A stretch of DNA of 32,287 nt, taken from the NCBI GenBank assembly GCA_021836725.1, contig JAKBHL010000006.1, forward strand, positions 85,136-117,422, read 5' to 3'. This document shows, in pieces, positions 6,183 to 14,536 of this stretch. How positions within the stretch are numbered: the first letter of the stretch is position 1; each line of letters begins with the position of its first letter. This DNA is from a bacterium. GTDB taxonomy: Bacteria > Patescibacteriota > Minisyncoccia > Phycocordibacterales > Phycocordibacteraceae. Made by a program: the position numbers and the translations under genes. Under the pieces are notes generated by a model. The model did not search any database and was not told where the DNA came from. It saw only the letters and a program-made list of their open reading frames with translations.

Positions 6183-6806
6183 ATGACGAGAAAAGCCGCC
6201 GCGCTGCGGCATTTGAGGCAAGCCGATCCCCATTTCTATGCGGTGACGAAGCCCCACCACCGCTCTCTTCCGGCGTATCTTCCCGAAAAACGCACTCGCG
6301 CCGCGCTGTTTGCGGCGCTTGCTTCGATCGTCATCGCACAGCAGTTGGGAACCGCCGCCGCCGACACTATCCTCAGACGCGTACAGACAGCATGCCGAGG
6401 TCGTCTGACTTCCCTTTCGATCCTGAAAATGAAGCCCGCAACATTTCGCCGCGCCGGACTTTCCGGTGCGAAGACGAAGACGCTCAAAACGATTGCCGGC
6501 GCAATCGAGGATGGTTCGCTCGATTTACTCGCATTGAAGACGATTCCCGAAACGGAAGCGGCACAAGCTCTTCTGAGGGTATGGGGCCTCGGCCCGTGGT
6601 CGGTTGCTATGTTCATGATGTTTGCGCTCGGCCGCGAGGATGTCTTTTCATCGGGCGATCTCGGCCTCGTCCGCGCGATGGAGGCGATTTATCGCCTGCC
6701 GAAAGATTCTCCGCGCGATACGCTCCTTCCAATCGCGCAGAAATGGTCTCCGCACCGGACTTACGCGTGCCTCCTCCTTTGGAAAACTCGGGATACGAAG
6801 TTTTGA
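6183..6806 (+). CDS. DNA-3-methyladenine glycosylase II (AlkA-like, HhH-GPD)
   Basis: A 207-aa base-excision repair enzyme that removes alkylated bases from DNA. It shows the helix-hairpin-helix LRVWGLGPWSVAM (about 131-143). The downstream GPD-type aspartate is Asp159, in DVFSSGDLGL. The front helix IVIAQQLGTAAADTI is typical of the superfamily. There is no C-terminal Fe-S cysteine cluster, which argues against Nth/MutY. The N-terminal AlkA domain of the E. coli enzyme is largely absent; this is the short form. A MITE-like repeat begins just after the stop codon. Confidence 0.9.
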   Translation: MTRKAAALRHLRQADPHFYAVTKPHHRSLPAYLPEKRTRAALFAALASIVIAQQLGTAAADTILRRVQTACRGRLTSLSILKMKPATFRRAGLSGAKTKTLKTIAGAIEDGSLDLLALKTIPETEAAQALLRVWGLGPWSVAMFMMFALGREDVFSSGDLGLVRAMEAIYRLPKDSPRDTLLPIAQKWSPHRTYACLLLWKTRDTKF

Positions 6807-6812
6807 TATGAA

Positions 6813-6971
6813 TTAGAATTCGTTTCAACGCTCCGCTCGGGTATGTGGCAGAAAGGAGTACGCTGTCTTTTTCTGCTCTAAAAGCGGCTCGTACTCGCGC
6901 CGTCGCGCTCCGTAAGTCTCTTTCTGCCGCATACCTCTCGCGTCGCTCCGGCGTTTTGAAATTGGTTCTAG
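6813..6971 (+). repeat. MITE-like structured repeat, full copy 1
   Basis: The ends are imperfect inverted repeats (TTAGAATTCGTTTC at 6813 against CTAGAACCAATTTC read back from 6971). A 15-bp stem, 6841-6855 with 6920-6934, contains one G-U pair. It encloses a hairpin closed by GAGTACG/CGTACTC, with GCTG/CGGC and a T-run/A-run inside, and a small GCG-CCGT-CGC hairpin. The core is nearly identical to 26674-26757. It fills the 161-bp gap between convergent genes, and its right end includes the stop codon of the gene at 6968. No coding sequence is supported here. Confidence 0.75.
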
Positions 6972-8200
6972 CGAATAATCACTTTTTCGACCGCATAAAT
7001 GTTTCTGACGGCATAATGGCTTGAAAAGCTGATGTCATTGCCGTTTGCGACATACGGATCGCGCATGATGTAATTACCTCTCCTACCGCTGACTAAGACC
7101 ACGAAATGCGTGCCGCCGTACGCGCGGAGTCCGACGATGACCGGATTGCCGGTTGAAAGCGTCGCGTCGATCGTGGAAGCTATGCGAGTTGCGGAAATGC
7201 CGTCCACATACGTCGTGAAAAGGAGGAGTGCCGGATAATAAGCCGCAAAATTGTTGGGATTTGAATTTATCGTAAGAGGCGTCACATCGCGATACCCATA
7301 GTGCGTCAGGACCATCGCCATGGCGGTCACGAGACATCCATCGCTCGCGAACCGGTATTTCGTACCGTTAATAGGGGTATTGCCCCAGAGCGCGTCGCGC
7401 TGGTTGTAGTAGCATCCCCACGCATCGCAAACGGTTTGATTCGTGAGAAGTTTCGAGCCGCCGGCGGCTGTGACGAAAGTCGAAAAGCTTTCCAGTTCCG
7501 CTTGCGCCGCCGCAAGAAGTCTTTGGTAATTTGATTCGCTGTTTTTTGTCTGCGCAAGCAATTGCTGCTGTGCGATTTTCTTCGCGGTAAGCGATCTGTT
7601 TTGAGCGGTCAATTGCGATTGTAAGGATAAGAGATTCGTTTTCATCACGGTTATTTGGCTGCGATTAGCCGCGAGCGTCGTGCGTACGGCGCGCAAGGCG
7701 CTGATATTGTTTGCGAGCGCTCTATTGAACTGCACGGCGTCATCAACGGTCTGCCACGCATCGCGCAAGGAATTCGAAGAAATGATCATAGCGATGAAAG
7801 AAGACTGATCGTTCTCCGCAACGTTCTGGAGTGCTTTCCCGATCGCGATCTGATCGGCGGCGATGGCCGTTTCCTTGTCGCCCATAGAAAGCGTGAGTTC
7901 CCGTATCCGTAAATTAGCGGAATCGATCTCGTTCTGGGTCATCCTGATTTTAACGGCGAGTTGTTTTTGAGAGAGCGTCATCGAGCTGATAGTCGATTGC
8001 AATGTATTTTTCTTCGTAGCGAGTATATTGATCTGTCTCTGATAGGCGGCGATATCCGCTTCAAGTGATTTCATTTGCTGAGCCTGAGCGTCAATCTGAG
8101 TTTGAAGATTCGTAACCGACTGCGCATGGGCCGCAGATGCGAACGCGACGGCTGAAAATCCAAAAAAAATCAAGAAGCCGGCTCTGCGCGCTCGTCTCAT
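6968..8200 (-). CDS. Secreted coiled-coil protein with C-terminal C39-like cysteine peptidase domain
   Basis: A 410-aa exported protein. The signal peptide (RRARRAGFLIFFGFSAVAFASAAHA) probably ends near residue 26. A long Gln/Ala-rich coiled coil (about 28-240) resembles those of EnvC, CwlO and PcsB, which are activated by FtsEX at the division site. The C-terminal domain (about 255-410) has a papain-like C39 arrangement: Cys289 in SDGCLVTAMAMVL, His365 in GGTHFVVLVSG and Asp381 in IMRDPY. Two further cysteines (258, 263) may form a disulfide. Its ATG overlaps the gltX stop by 4 bp, at the end of a cell-wall gene run, so a role in cell-wall or division-linked proteolysis is likely but inferred. 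The ATG at 8200 is preferred because it precedes the signal peptide directly. Confidence 0.82.
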   Translation of the reverse strand: MRRARRAGFLIFFGFSAVAFASAAHAQSVTNLQTQIDAQAQQMKSLEADIAAYQRQINILATKKNTLQSTISSMTLSQKQLAVKIRMTQNEIDSANLRIRELTLSMGDKETAIAADQIAIGKALQNVAENDQSSFIAMIISSNSLRDAWQTVDDAVQFNRALANNISALRAVRTTLAANRSQITVMKTNLLSLQSQLTAQNRSLTAKKIAQQQLLAQTKNSESNYQRLLAAAQAELESFSTFVTAAGGSKLLTNQTVCDAWGCYYNQRDALWGNTPINGTKYRFASDGCLVTAMAMVLTHYGYRDVTPLTINSNPNNFAAYYPALLLFTTYVDGISATRIASTIDATLSTGNPVIVGLRAYGGTHFVVLVSGRRGNYIMRDPYVANGNDISFSSHYAVRNIYAVEKVIIR

Positions 8201-9642
8201 CCTTCGAGTATAGCAATAGCGGCGCGTATGCGCGAAACCGTTTCCGCGGCGCCAAGGAGCGCGACAAGCGTAAACGGATCCGGCGAACGTTCCTGTCCGG
8301 AAAGCGCGTAGCGCAAGGGCCACAAGACGGCGCCTCGGCCTCCCTTCCCTTTTTTCTCCTCGGCATCGGCGAGCGGCATAAGCGTCTCTTTGACCGTTCC
8401 TGTGGAAACATCGCTTGGAAGGGCCTGTACAAGCCCGAGAAGCCCTTCCAGGGCCGATTTCGTCATACCGGGGCGGTCCGCCGGTTCTTTTGCGACGAGT
8501 TTCCCTCGGTTAAGGGCCGGCTTCTCGAAAAGACAAGCGAGTTCCCCCGCGAGCATATCCCGCGCCTCCCGAAATGTCCGCGCACGCTCCTTCAAGAGCG
8601 GGACGGCGGCACGGAGTTTCTCCCTATCGGCGTCGTGGAAATCTCCGCGCGCGATGAACTCCTCATCGGAGAGCGTCCGCATCCAGTGTTGATTGATCGT
8701 GAGGAGTTTTACCTCATCGAAATGCGCGCCCGATACTTGTACGCGGCTGAGATCAAACGCCGCGATCAGTTCGTCTTTTGAGAAGAATTCCTGATCGGTA
8801 CCCGGGTTCCATCCGACAAGCGCAAGAACATTCATCATCGCTTCGGGTACGTACCCTTCGGCACGATAGTCCAGGAGATCTTTTGCCCCGTCGCGTTTGC
8901 TCAATTTCTTTTTCCCATCGGGACCGAGGATGACCGGCATCGTCGCAAACGCAGGCGCCGTCGCACCGAGCGCCTCATAGAGGGAAAGGAATTTCGGCGT
9001 CGAGGAAATGAATTCTTCGCCGCGCATCACGTGCGTCACGCCCATTTCGATATCATCGACGATATGCGCAAGGTTATAGGTGGGGTATCCGTCGCTTTTT
9101 ATGAGAATAAAATCATCGATCGCCTCCTCTCCCGCCGAAAGCCGGCCTCGCACGAGATCATTCCACTCGTACCGCGCGATCCTCGGTGCGCGGAAACGCA
9201 ACGGTTGCCTGCCGTCCCACGGGCTAAGCTTTGCCGGACGATGATCGCGGAAAAGAAACGGCTGTTTCTTCCCAACAGCTTCATTGCGCAACGCCTCGAG
9301 TTCGCTCTCCGAATACGGATCGGGGTAAGCATGGCCTGCGGCGATAAGTTTTTCGGCATAAGCGCGGTAGAGATCGAGCCGTTTGGATTGCAGATAGGGC
9401 GCATGAGGACCGCCGCGGTCGATCCCTTCGTCCCACTCGATGCCGAACCAGGTCAGCGACTCGATGATATGCGGAATTGAATTGGCAACCTCGCGTTCCT
9501 TATCGGTGTCTTCGATGCGTAAAATGAATCGCCCGCCGTGTTTGCGCGCGAAAAGCCATGCGTACAGAGCCGTTCGCACGCCGCCGATGTGCATGAAGCC
9601 GGTGGGCGACGGCGCAAAGCGGGTAACAACTTTACTGTTCAT
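8197..9642 (-). CDS. gltX: Glutamyl-tRNA synthetase
   Basis: A 481-aa class I synthetase charging tRNA-Glu. It starts MNSKVVTRFAPSPTGFMHIG with the HIGH-type motif HIGG (18-21). The second signature is KLSKRDG, and IDDFILIKSDGYPTYNLA is typical of bacterial GluRS. If the genome lacks GlnRS, as in many CPR bacteria, this enzyme may also charge tRNA-Gln for amidation; that cannot be judged here. The start at 9642 overlaps the murG stop by 11 bp and precedes the conserved N-terminus; upstream in-frame starts would run deep into murG. Confidence 0.97.
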   Translation of the reverse strand: MNSKVVTRFAPSPTGFMHIGGVRTALYAWLFARKHGGRFILRIEDTDKEREVANSIPHIIESLTWFGIEWDEGIDRGGPHAPYLQSKRLDLYRAYAEKLIAAGHAYPDPYSESELEALRNEAVGKKQPFLFRDHRPAKLSPWDGRQPLRFRAPRIARYEWNDLVRGRLSAGEEAIDDFILIKSDGYPTYNLAHIVDDIEMGVTHVMRGEEFISSTPKFLSLYEALGATAPAFATMPVILGPDGKKKLSKRDGAKDLLDYRAEGYVPEAMMNVLALVGWNPGTDQEFFSKDELIAAFDLSRVQVSGAHFDEVKLLTINQHWMRTLSDEEFIARGDFHDADREKLRAAVPLLKERARTFREARDMLAGELACLFEKPALNRGKLVAKEPADRPGMTKSALEGLLGLVQALPSDVSTGTVKETLMPLADAEEKKGKGGRGAVLWPLRYALSGQERSPDPFTLVALLGAAETVSRIRAAIAILEG

Positions 9643-10771
9643 GGGAAAGCGCGATGGAAAGCACTGCGTTGGCGAGGATGCGCGCCGCATCCGAATCGGT
9701 AAAACCGGCGGCGCCCGCGACCATGCGTTTTGCAAGTTCAGGATCATTGCTGATGCGCCGTACCTCAGAGGCAAGGATATGCGGAGTGAGGTTTTCTTCC
9801 TCGAGTACTATTGCCGCGCCCGTTCGCGCATACGCGTAGGCGTTGCTTCGCTGATCGTGGCTTACGGACTCCGGGATTGGGATGAGGATAGCCGGTTTCT
9901 TCCAAAGCCCGATTTCGGCGATCGTACCCGAGCCCGCGCGCGAGACGATGACATCCGCAATGCCGGCTGCCCTCTGCAACGATATCTCGGAGAGATAATT
10001 GAAAGGATGGTAGCGGCTTGCGTGCGGGTCCTTTGCGAGTACGACGCGCGCGATCGCTTCGACATTTTTAAAATGCGCCTGACCCGTTTGATGGATGACA
10101 TTGGCGAAAGAAACGAGACCCGGTAACGAGGACAGCACGGATTCGTTTATTTTCATCGAACCCTGCGAGCCGCCGAGGATGAGAACGGTCGGCACGTTCG
10201 TCTCGAGAGCGAGGTACTGGCGGGCGCCCTCGCTTTCCACGCGCGTGAGAGCTTTCCGTATCGGTATGCCGGTGCGGGCGATCTTATTCTGCACGCCCGC
10301 AGGGAAATAGGCGGCCGCGCTTTCAAAGGAAATGGCGATGTTCGTCGCGAATTTCGCAGCGAACAGATTGGCGCGGCCTGGTTTCGCATCCGACTCGTGT
10401 ATGACGACCGGTATGCGCAGCCAGCGCGCGGCGATCACCGTGGGCATGCTCCCGTAACCGCCCTTGCTTACGACGACGTCCGGATAGAGGCGGAACAGGA
10501 CCATGAGGGCGGAACCGACGCCGACGCAGGTCTTGAATACGCCCGTGAGATTCTGCACTGAAGCATACCTTCGGATTTTCCCAGCCGGGATCTTGATGTA
10601 GGTGATGCCGTTTTCAAAAAGAGCTTTCTGATCAAGCGGTTCCGGCGCCAGAAAATAGAGTTTCGGCGCCACAAGCCGCCGTTCTCGGACGATGTCGTTG
10701 ATTGCTTCGGTGATGGCGATGATCGGATAGAAATGCCCGCCCGTTCCCCCGCCGGTAAACGCTATGGTCAT
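9632..10771 (-). CDS. murG: UDP-GlcNAc:lipid I N-acetylglucosaminyltransferase MurG
   Basis: A 379-aa GT28 enzyme at the inner face of the membrane that turns lipid I into lipid II. It has the N-terminal glycine motif TGGGTGGHFYPIIA, the acceptor-side VVSKGGYGSMPTVIAA and HESDAKPGRAN. The UDP-GlcNAc site is SRAGSGTIAEIGLWKKPAILIP, with ESVSHDQRSNA. Length is slightly above the E. coli enzyme. It lies between ftsW and gltX and has its own perfect TATAAT 6 nt before the ATG, so it can be transcribed apart from the upstream genes. Confidence 0.96.
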   Translation of the reverse strand: MTIAFTGGGTGGHFYPIIAITEAINDIVRERRLVAPKLYFLAPEPLDQKALFENGITYIKIPAGKIRRYASVQNLTGVFKTCVGVGSALMVLFRLYPDVVVSKGGYGSMPTVIAARWLRIPVVIHESDAKPGRANLFAAKFATNIAISFESAAAYFPAGVQNKIARTGIPIRKALTRVESEGARQYLALETNVPTVLILGGSQGSMKINESVLSSLPGLVSFANVIHQTGQAHFKNVEAIARVVLAKDPHASRYHPFNYLSEISLQRAAGIADVIVSRAGSGTIAEIGLWKKPAILIPIPESVSHDQRSNAYAYARTGAAIVLEEENLTPHILASEVRRISNDPELAKRMVAGAAGFTDSDAARILANAVLSIALSHEQ

Positions 10772-10777
10772 GAGCGG

Positions 10778-10783
10778 ATTATA
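10778..10783 (-). promoter_or_regulatory. -10 element of murG inside the cell-wall operon
   Basis: Perfect TATAAT on the minus strand in the 19-bp ftsW-murG gap, ending 6 nt before the murG ATG. It suggests an internal leaderless promoter for murG-gltX and the peptidase gene. Confidence 0.55.
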
Positions 10784-10790
10784 TCAGTTT

Positions 10791-11888
10791 TCATGCCGTA
10801 CGCCTGGCACCGACGTTTAAGATGAAGCCGCTCATGATAAAGATGGCCACGAGCGCGGTTCCGCCATGGGAAACGAACGGTAGCGGCAGACCGGTGAGCG
10901 GAATGATGCCGAGCATCGCGCAGATGTTTATAAAAGCTTGCAGGATGATGAGGAAGGAAAATCCGAGAGCGATGAGCCCTCCGAAAAGATCGGGCGAGTT
11001 CCCCGCTATCACGATGCCGCGCGCCGCAAGGGCGACGAAGAGCGAAAGCAGGATTAGCGTTCCGATAAATCCGGTTTCTTCGGCGAAAACGGCAAAGACG
11101 GAATCGCCGTCGGGCTCCGGAAGATAGTTGAATTTTTCCACGCTTTGCCCGAATCCCCGGCCAAGCAGGCCGCCGGAACCGATAGCGATTAGCGATTGCT
11201 GGATCTGATACCCGCTGCTCAGGGAATGGGCCGAAGGGTCAATGAATGTCTTTATGCGCTCCAGCACGTACGGACGCGCCAAAACGACGACCCCGAGACC
11301 GAGTATGATACAGGCCGCAAGTATGCCGAAATCGCGCCACGGGGCTCCCGCGGCAAAATACATCACCGCGCCCGTAGCGAGCAGGAGCAGCGTCGTCGAC
11401 GTATTCGGCTGAGCAAGCAGGAGGATAGTCGGTATGGCGAGAATCGCCGTGAAAGGAAGCAGCCCTTTTTTCGGATTCTCGAGCTCACGCGCGCGCGGCG
11501 CGAGCCACCATGCGAGCATGAACACGAGGCCGATTTTCAGGAATTCGGCCGGCTGCACGGTCGTAAAGCGAAGATTGATCCAGCGCGTCGCGCCGCCCGC
11601 GTGGAACCCGATTCCCGGCACGAAAACGAGTGCGGTGAAGAAAACTGTCGCTCCGTATAAGTATGGCGTGAAGCGCTTTATCTGACCGAGCGGAACGATG
11701 CGCGCCGCTAAAAATGCTATGAATCCGAGGCCGAGGCCGAGGCCCGCCTGTAGCAGGATGTCATGAGAAACCGAGCCGGTATTGCGCGCGAGAAGGCCGA
11801 GGGTAGCCGAAGAAAAGATCGCGAAACCGGCGAGCGCGAGCGCGAGCATGACGGTGAAGAAAATACGGTCGCCGGAAACGAATTTCAT
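10791..11888 (-). CDS. ftsW: Peptidoglycan glycosyltransferase FtsW (SEDS family)
   Basis: A 365-aa polytopic membrane protein that polymerises lipid II glycan strands at the septum. About ten membrane helices can be traced. Family motifs include NLRFTTVQPAEFLKIG and RIKTFIDPS. The extracellular loop YLPEPDGDSVFAVFAEETG holds the acidic residues that include the catalytic Asp of SEDS proteins. The final motif is LPLPFVSHGGTALVA. FtsW is preferred over RodA because of its place between mraY and murG. The ATG overlaps the mraY stop by 4 bp. Confidence 0.93.
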   Translation of the reverse strand: MKFVSGDRIFFTVMLALALAGFAIFSSATLGLLARNTGSVSHDILLQAGLGLGLGFIAFLAARIVPLGQIKRFTPYLYGATVFFTALVFVPGIGFHAGGATRWINLRFTTVQPAEFLKIGLVFMLAWWLAPRARELENPKKGLLPFTAILAIPTILLLAQPNTSTTLLLLATGAVMYFAAGAPWRDFGILAACIILGLGVVVLARPYVLERIKTFIDPSAHSLSSGYQIQQSLIAIGSGGLLGRGFGQSVEKFNYLPEPDGDSVFAVFAEETGFIGTLILLSLFVALAARGIVIAGNSPDLFGGLIALGFSFLIILQAFINICAMLGIIPLTGLPLPFVSHGGTALVAIFIMSGFILNVGARRTA

Positions 11889-12952
11889 GGCATACGCGCG
11901 AGAAGAGCGATGGAAAGACCGAGTACGCCCGCGATGATGGTGATGATCCAGTAGCGCATGGTGACTTTTGCGGCCGGCCAGCCGAGCGCTTCGAAGTGGT
12001 GATGGACAGGCGCCACGCGGAACAATTTCTTATGAAAAACTTTTTTCCAAAAGACCTGCAACAGCGTTGTGAGGACCGTCGCGGTCAACGGGAACGCGAC
12101 AAGCGGGAGCACGAACACGCCGACGCCGCCGCCGAGCGTGTCAGAAGCGAATGCCGTCATCGAGAGCGCAAGGGTGAGCGCCATGCTGCCGGTTTCCGAC
12201 ATGTAGAAACGCGCCGGCGGAACATTAAACCAGAGAAAAGCGAGCGTCGCTCCGGCGACCGAGGCGGCGAACGCCGCAAGCGATGTCTGTCCTTCGCCAA
12301 ATGCGATACCCGCATACGCCATGAACATGATCGCGAAAACGCCGCCTGCAAGCCCGTCAAGCCCGTCGATGGTGCCGCCCGCATAGATCGCGAGTGTCAC
12401 GAGCGCGAAAAACGGTACGACGAGCCACCCGAGCGTAAACGGCGCGGAAAAAGGAATGCCGATCGCGGTCACTCCGAGCTTCGCATAGAACCACCAACCG
12501 GCGGCGAGGCCTATGCTGCCGACTATCGAAATCCTTCGGGCGAGCGAGAGGCCGCCCTTCCCTTCTGTTATTTCAAGAAAATCATCGACGAGTCCCGCAA
12601 AGGCTCCCGCGGCGAGCGCAAAGAGAGGAAGCCACGTCTCTCGGCGATTCACGAAATCAAGTGCGGACCAGAATGTATCGAGCGAATGCGCGAGGATCCA
12701 GAAAAACAACGCCGTCATCAGCACCGAAGCCCAGATGAGGATACCGCCCATGCGCGGCGTCGAGACTTCCCGCTCTTTGTGGAGCTCGTCGAAGATAGGC
12801 GTACCGCCGCCGCCGATGCCGTTTCCTTTGCCCGCGCTTTTTTTCCATGCTTTCGCGCGATAGAGGATTCCCGCAAGGAGGGGCGCGAAAGCGATGCCAA
12901 GAGCAAAAGAAGTCGCTGAGGGAATAAGGACTCGTGCGGCGGTGCTTATCAT
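11885..12952 (-). CDS. mraY: Phospho-N-acetylmuramoyl-pentapeptide transferase MraY
   Basis: A 355-aa multi-pass enzyme that transfers phospho-MurNAc-pentapeptide to undecaprenyl phosphate (lipid I). Visible motifs are STPRMGGILIW, the Asp pair in LVDDFLEI, GGTIDGLDGLAGG and the HHHFEALGWPAAKVTMR loop near the C-terminus. The usual FMGDxGSL motif reads FYMSETGSMAL, with Glu where the Mg2+-binding Asp is expected. Similar changes are known in Parcubacteria MraY, so it is probably functional. It has 4-bp overlaps with dacA upstream and ftsW downstream. Confidence 0.94.
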   Translation of the reverse strand: MISTAARVLIPSATSFALGIAFAPLLAGILYRAKAWKKSAGKGNGIGGGGTPIFDELHKEREVSTPRMGGILIWASVLMTALFFWILAHSLDTFWSALDFVNRRETWLPLFALAAGAFAGLVDDFLEITEGKGGLSLARRISIVGSIGLAAGWWFYAKLGVTAIGIPFSAPFTLGWLVVPFFALVTLAIYAGGTIDGLDGLAGGVFAIMFMAYAGIAFGEGQTSLAAFAASVAGATLAFLWFNVPPARFYMSETGSMALTLALSMTAFASDTLGGGVGVFVLPLVAFPLTATVLTTLLQVFWKKVFHKKLFRVAPVHHHFEALGWPAAKVTMRYWIITIIAGVLGLSIALLARMP

Positions 12953-13902
12953 AGGGAGGCGACGCCCGCGAAATGCGCAAGCGTCGCGTCCACGAGCGCG
13001 ACGCCGTCGGTAAAGCGGGATTTCAAAGTGGATCCGAGGACGATAACGGCGATCGGATGCCCGATACCGACATCAAAAACGAGCGCGAGGTTCCCGCCCG
13101 CAAGATCGGTATAACCGGTCTTCGAAAGCAGGAGATGAGGGATGATCGAGACCATCGGGTCGGTATTCCTTACCGAGAAGAACGTCCCCCCCTCCGAGAC
13201 CGCTTGCGCGGAACTATGAGTCGTCGCCGACGTTATCGTCGGTGATTTCGCGACGAGCGCGCCGGCCAGGCGGGCGAGATCGTATGCGGAACCGTATCCT
13301 CCGGAAATCGCGGTGCTCACGTCGAGGCCGTTGCCGTTCACGGCATACGTTTGCGCTAGATTGAGCGCCGCAGCCGCTCCCGCAAGCATGGAGCTCTCCG
13401 AATCGTTCTCGCGCGCGGCCGTCGCGAGCGCTATGGCAGCCGCGCCGTCGTTGAGCGAAGCGGTAAGCGTGAGGCGCGCGAGATCCGAGAGCGTAAATAC
13501 CTGGCCCGCGGAAAATGCATGAGGCTCGGAAAGATGCGTAACGGAGGCAGGAATGGTGATCGGCGTATTCGGCGAGAGCTCGCTCAGCGCCGCATACATG
13601 GTCAGGAGTTTCGTAAGCGATGCGAGCGGGAGCTGCGCATCGGCGTTTTTCGCATAGAGTATTTTCTTGCGCGCGAGATCGTACACGATCGCCGCTTTTG
13701 CTTCGAGGTGAACATGCGCGAATGCGCTCGACGGCGTCGAGGTCGCGACGACAATCGCTGCCGACGATGGCGGAGCGCTCTGCTGCCGCAAAGGTACAAA
13801 AAGAAAGAGCGCCAAAAGACCCGATGCGAAAAGCAGCGTAACGCCCGTCTCCCGCAGGGCGCGCGTACGGCGGGCTAGCATCTCGAGATCATGAGTATTC
13901 AT
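12949..13902 (-). CDS. Serine-type D-Ala-D-Ala carboxypeptidase (S11, DacA/PBP5-like)
   Basis: A 317-aa penicillin-binding protein that trims the terminal D-Ala from stem peptides. The three active-site motifs are present: SLTK (95-98, nucleophile Ser95), SLND (149-152) and KTG (261-263, SKTGYTDLAGG). One N-terminal membrane segment (about 20-38) anchors it facing outward. The C-terminal beta domain of PBP5 is missing, so it is a core-only form. It heads the overlapping run dacA-mraY-ftsW, 11 bp after scpB. No convincing promoter directly precedes it. Confidence 0.92.
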   Translation of the reverse strand: MNTHDLEMLARRTRALRETGVTLLFASGLLALFLFVPLRQQSAPPSSAAIVVATSTPSSAFAHVHLEAKAAIVYDLARKKILYAKNADAQLPLASLTKLLTMYAALSELSPNTPITIPASVTHLSEPHAFSAGQVFTLSDLARLTLTASLNDGAAAIALATAARENDSESSMLAGAAAALNLAQTYAVNGNGLDVSTAISGGYGSAYDLARLAGALVAKSPTITSATTHSSAQAVSEGGTFFSVRNTDPMVSIIPHLLLSKTGYTDLAGGNLALVFDVGIGHPIAVIVLGSTLKSRFTDGVALVDATLAHFAGVASL

Positions 13903-13913
13903 ATTTATTCAAA

Positions 13914-14483
13914 TCAGACGGCATGCGCTGAAGGATCTGCTGCCGGTGCTTTTTCGGCCTCTTCCAGGATTGCTTTCGCTCCCCGGGCGAGTTCCGCGTG
14001 ACGCGGAAGATCGGCCGCACGGGCAATGCCAAGGTAGGCAAGAGCTTCGGTAGTGAGGCCGTAGCGCACGCGTCGTTTGTCGTGCTCGTCTTCTCGCCCC
14101 TCTATGAGCCCGCGCATAAGCAGCGTGCGCAGCGAGGCCGACGAGTTGACGCCGCGGACCCAATCGATCTCGCCGCGCGTTGCGCCATCGTCGTAGGCGA
14201 TGATGGCGAGCGTTTCGAGGCTCGCTTTGCCAAGATCGCGCGCGAGCTCGCTCTCGCGGAGCTTTTTTACGAGAGCGGCCGCCTCGGGGGCGGTCCGCAA
14301 TTCCGCTTCGATCGCGGTCTTAACGAGCGTTAGACCGCTCCCCTTGAGAGAATCGGCAAGCGCCGTCAGGGTAACCATAAGCTCCTTCTCTTGCAAACCG
14401 AGAAGCGCAGCGAGACGCTTTTTTTCCAGAGGAGCGCCGGAGGCAAAAAGGAGCGCAAAAGCGGCGGCGGGAGGGGTAAGCAT
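13914..14483 (-). CDS. scpB: Segregation and condensation protein ScpB
   Basis: A 189-aa winged-helix kite protein that binds ScpA and SMC in the condensin complex. Typical features are LFASGAPLEKKRLAALLG, LVKKLRESELARDLGKASLETLAIIAYD and the second winged helix RGEIDWVRGVNSSASLRTLLMRGLIE. The Ala/Glu-rich tail is not conserved. It lies 53 bp after scpA, with its own -10 element TATGAT 6 nt before the ATG. Confidence 0.93.
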   Translation of the reverse strand: MLTPPAAAFALLFASGAPLEKKRLAALLGLQEKELMVTLTALADSLKGSGLTLVKTAIEAELRTAPEAAALVKKLRESELARDLGKASLETLAIIAYDDGATRGEIDWVRGVNSSASLRTLLMRGLIEGREDEHDKRRVRYGLTTEALAYLGIARAADLPRHAELARGAKAILEEAEKAPAADPSAHAV

Positions 14484-14489
14484 CCGTCT

Positions 14490-14495
14490 ATCATA
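14490..14495 (-). promoter_or_regulatory. -10 element of scpB
   Basis: TATGAT on the minus strand, ending 6 nt before the scpB ATG. A weak TTCCTT lies 17 nt further upstream. It could start the scpB-dacA-mraY-ftsW transcript. Confidence 0.5.
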
Positions 14496-14536
14496 ACGCA
14501 GGTAGCAAAAACAAGGAAGATTCTTTTCCGACAGGT

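Noticed and set aside
11996-12919. Plus-strand frame of 307 codons, rich in Arg and Glu
   Set aside because: It is antisense to mraY, with a composition typical of shadow frames in GC-rich genes.
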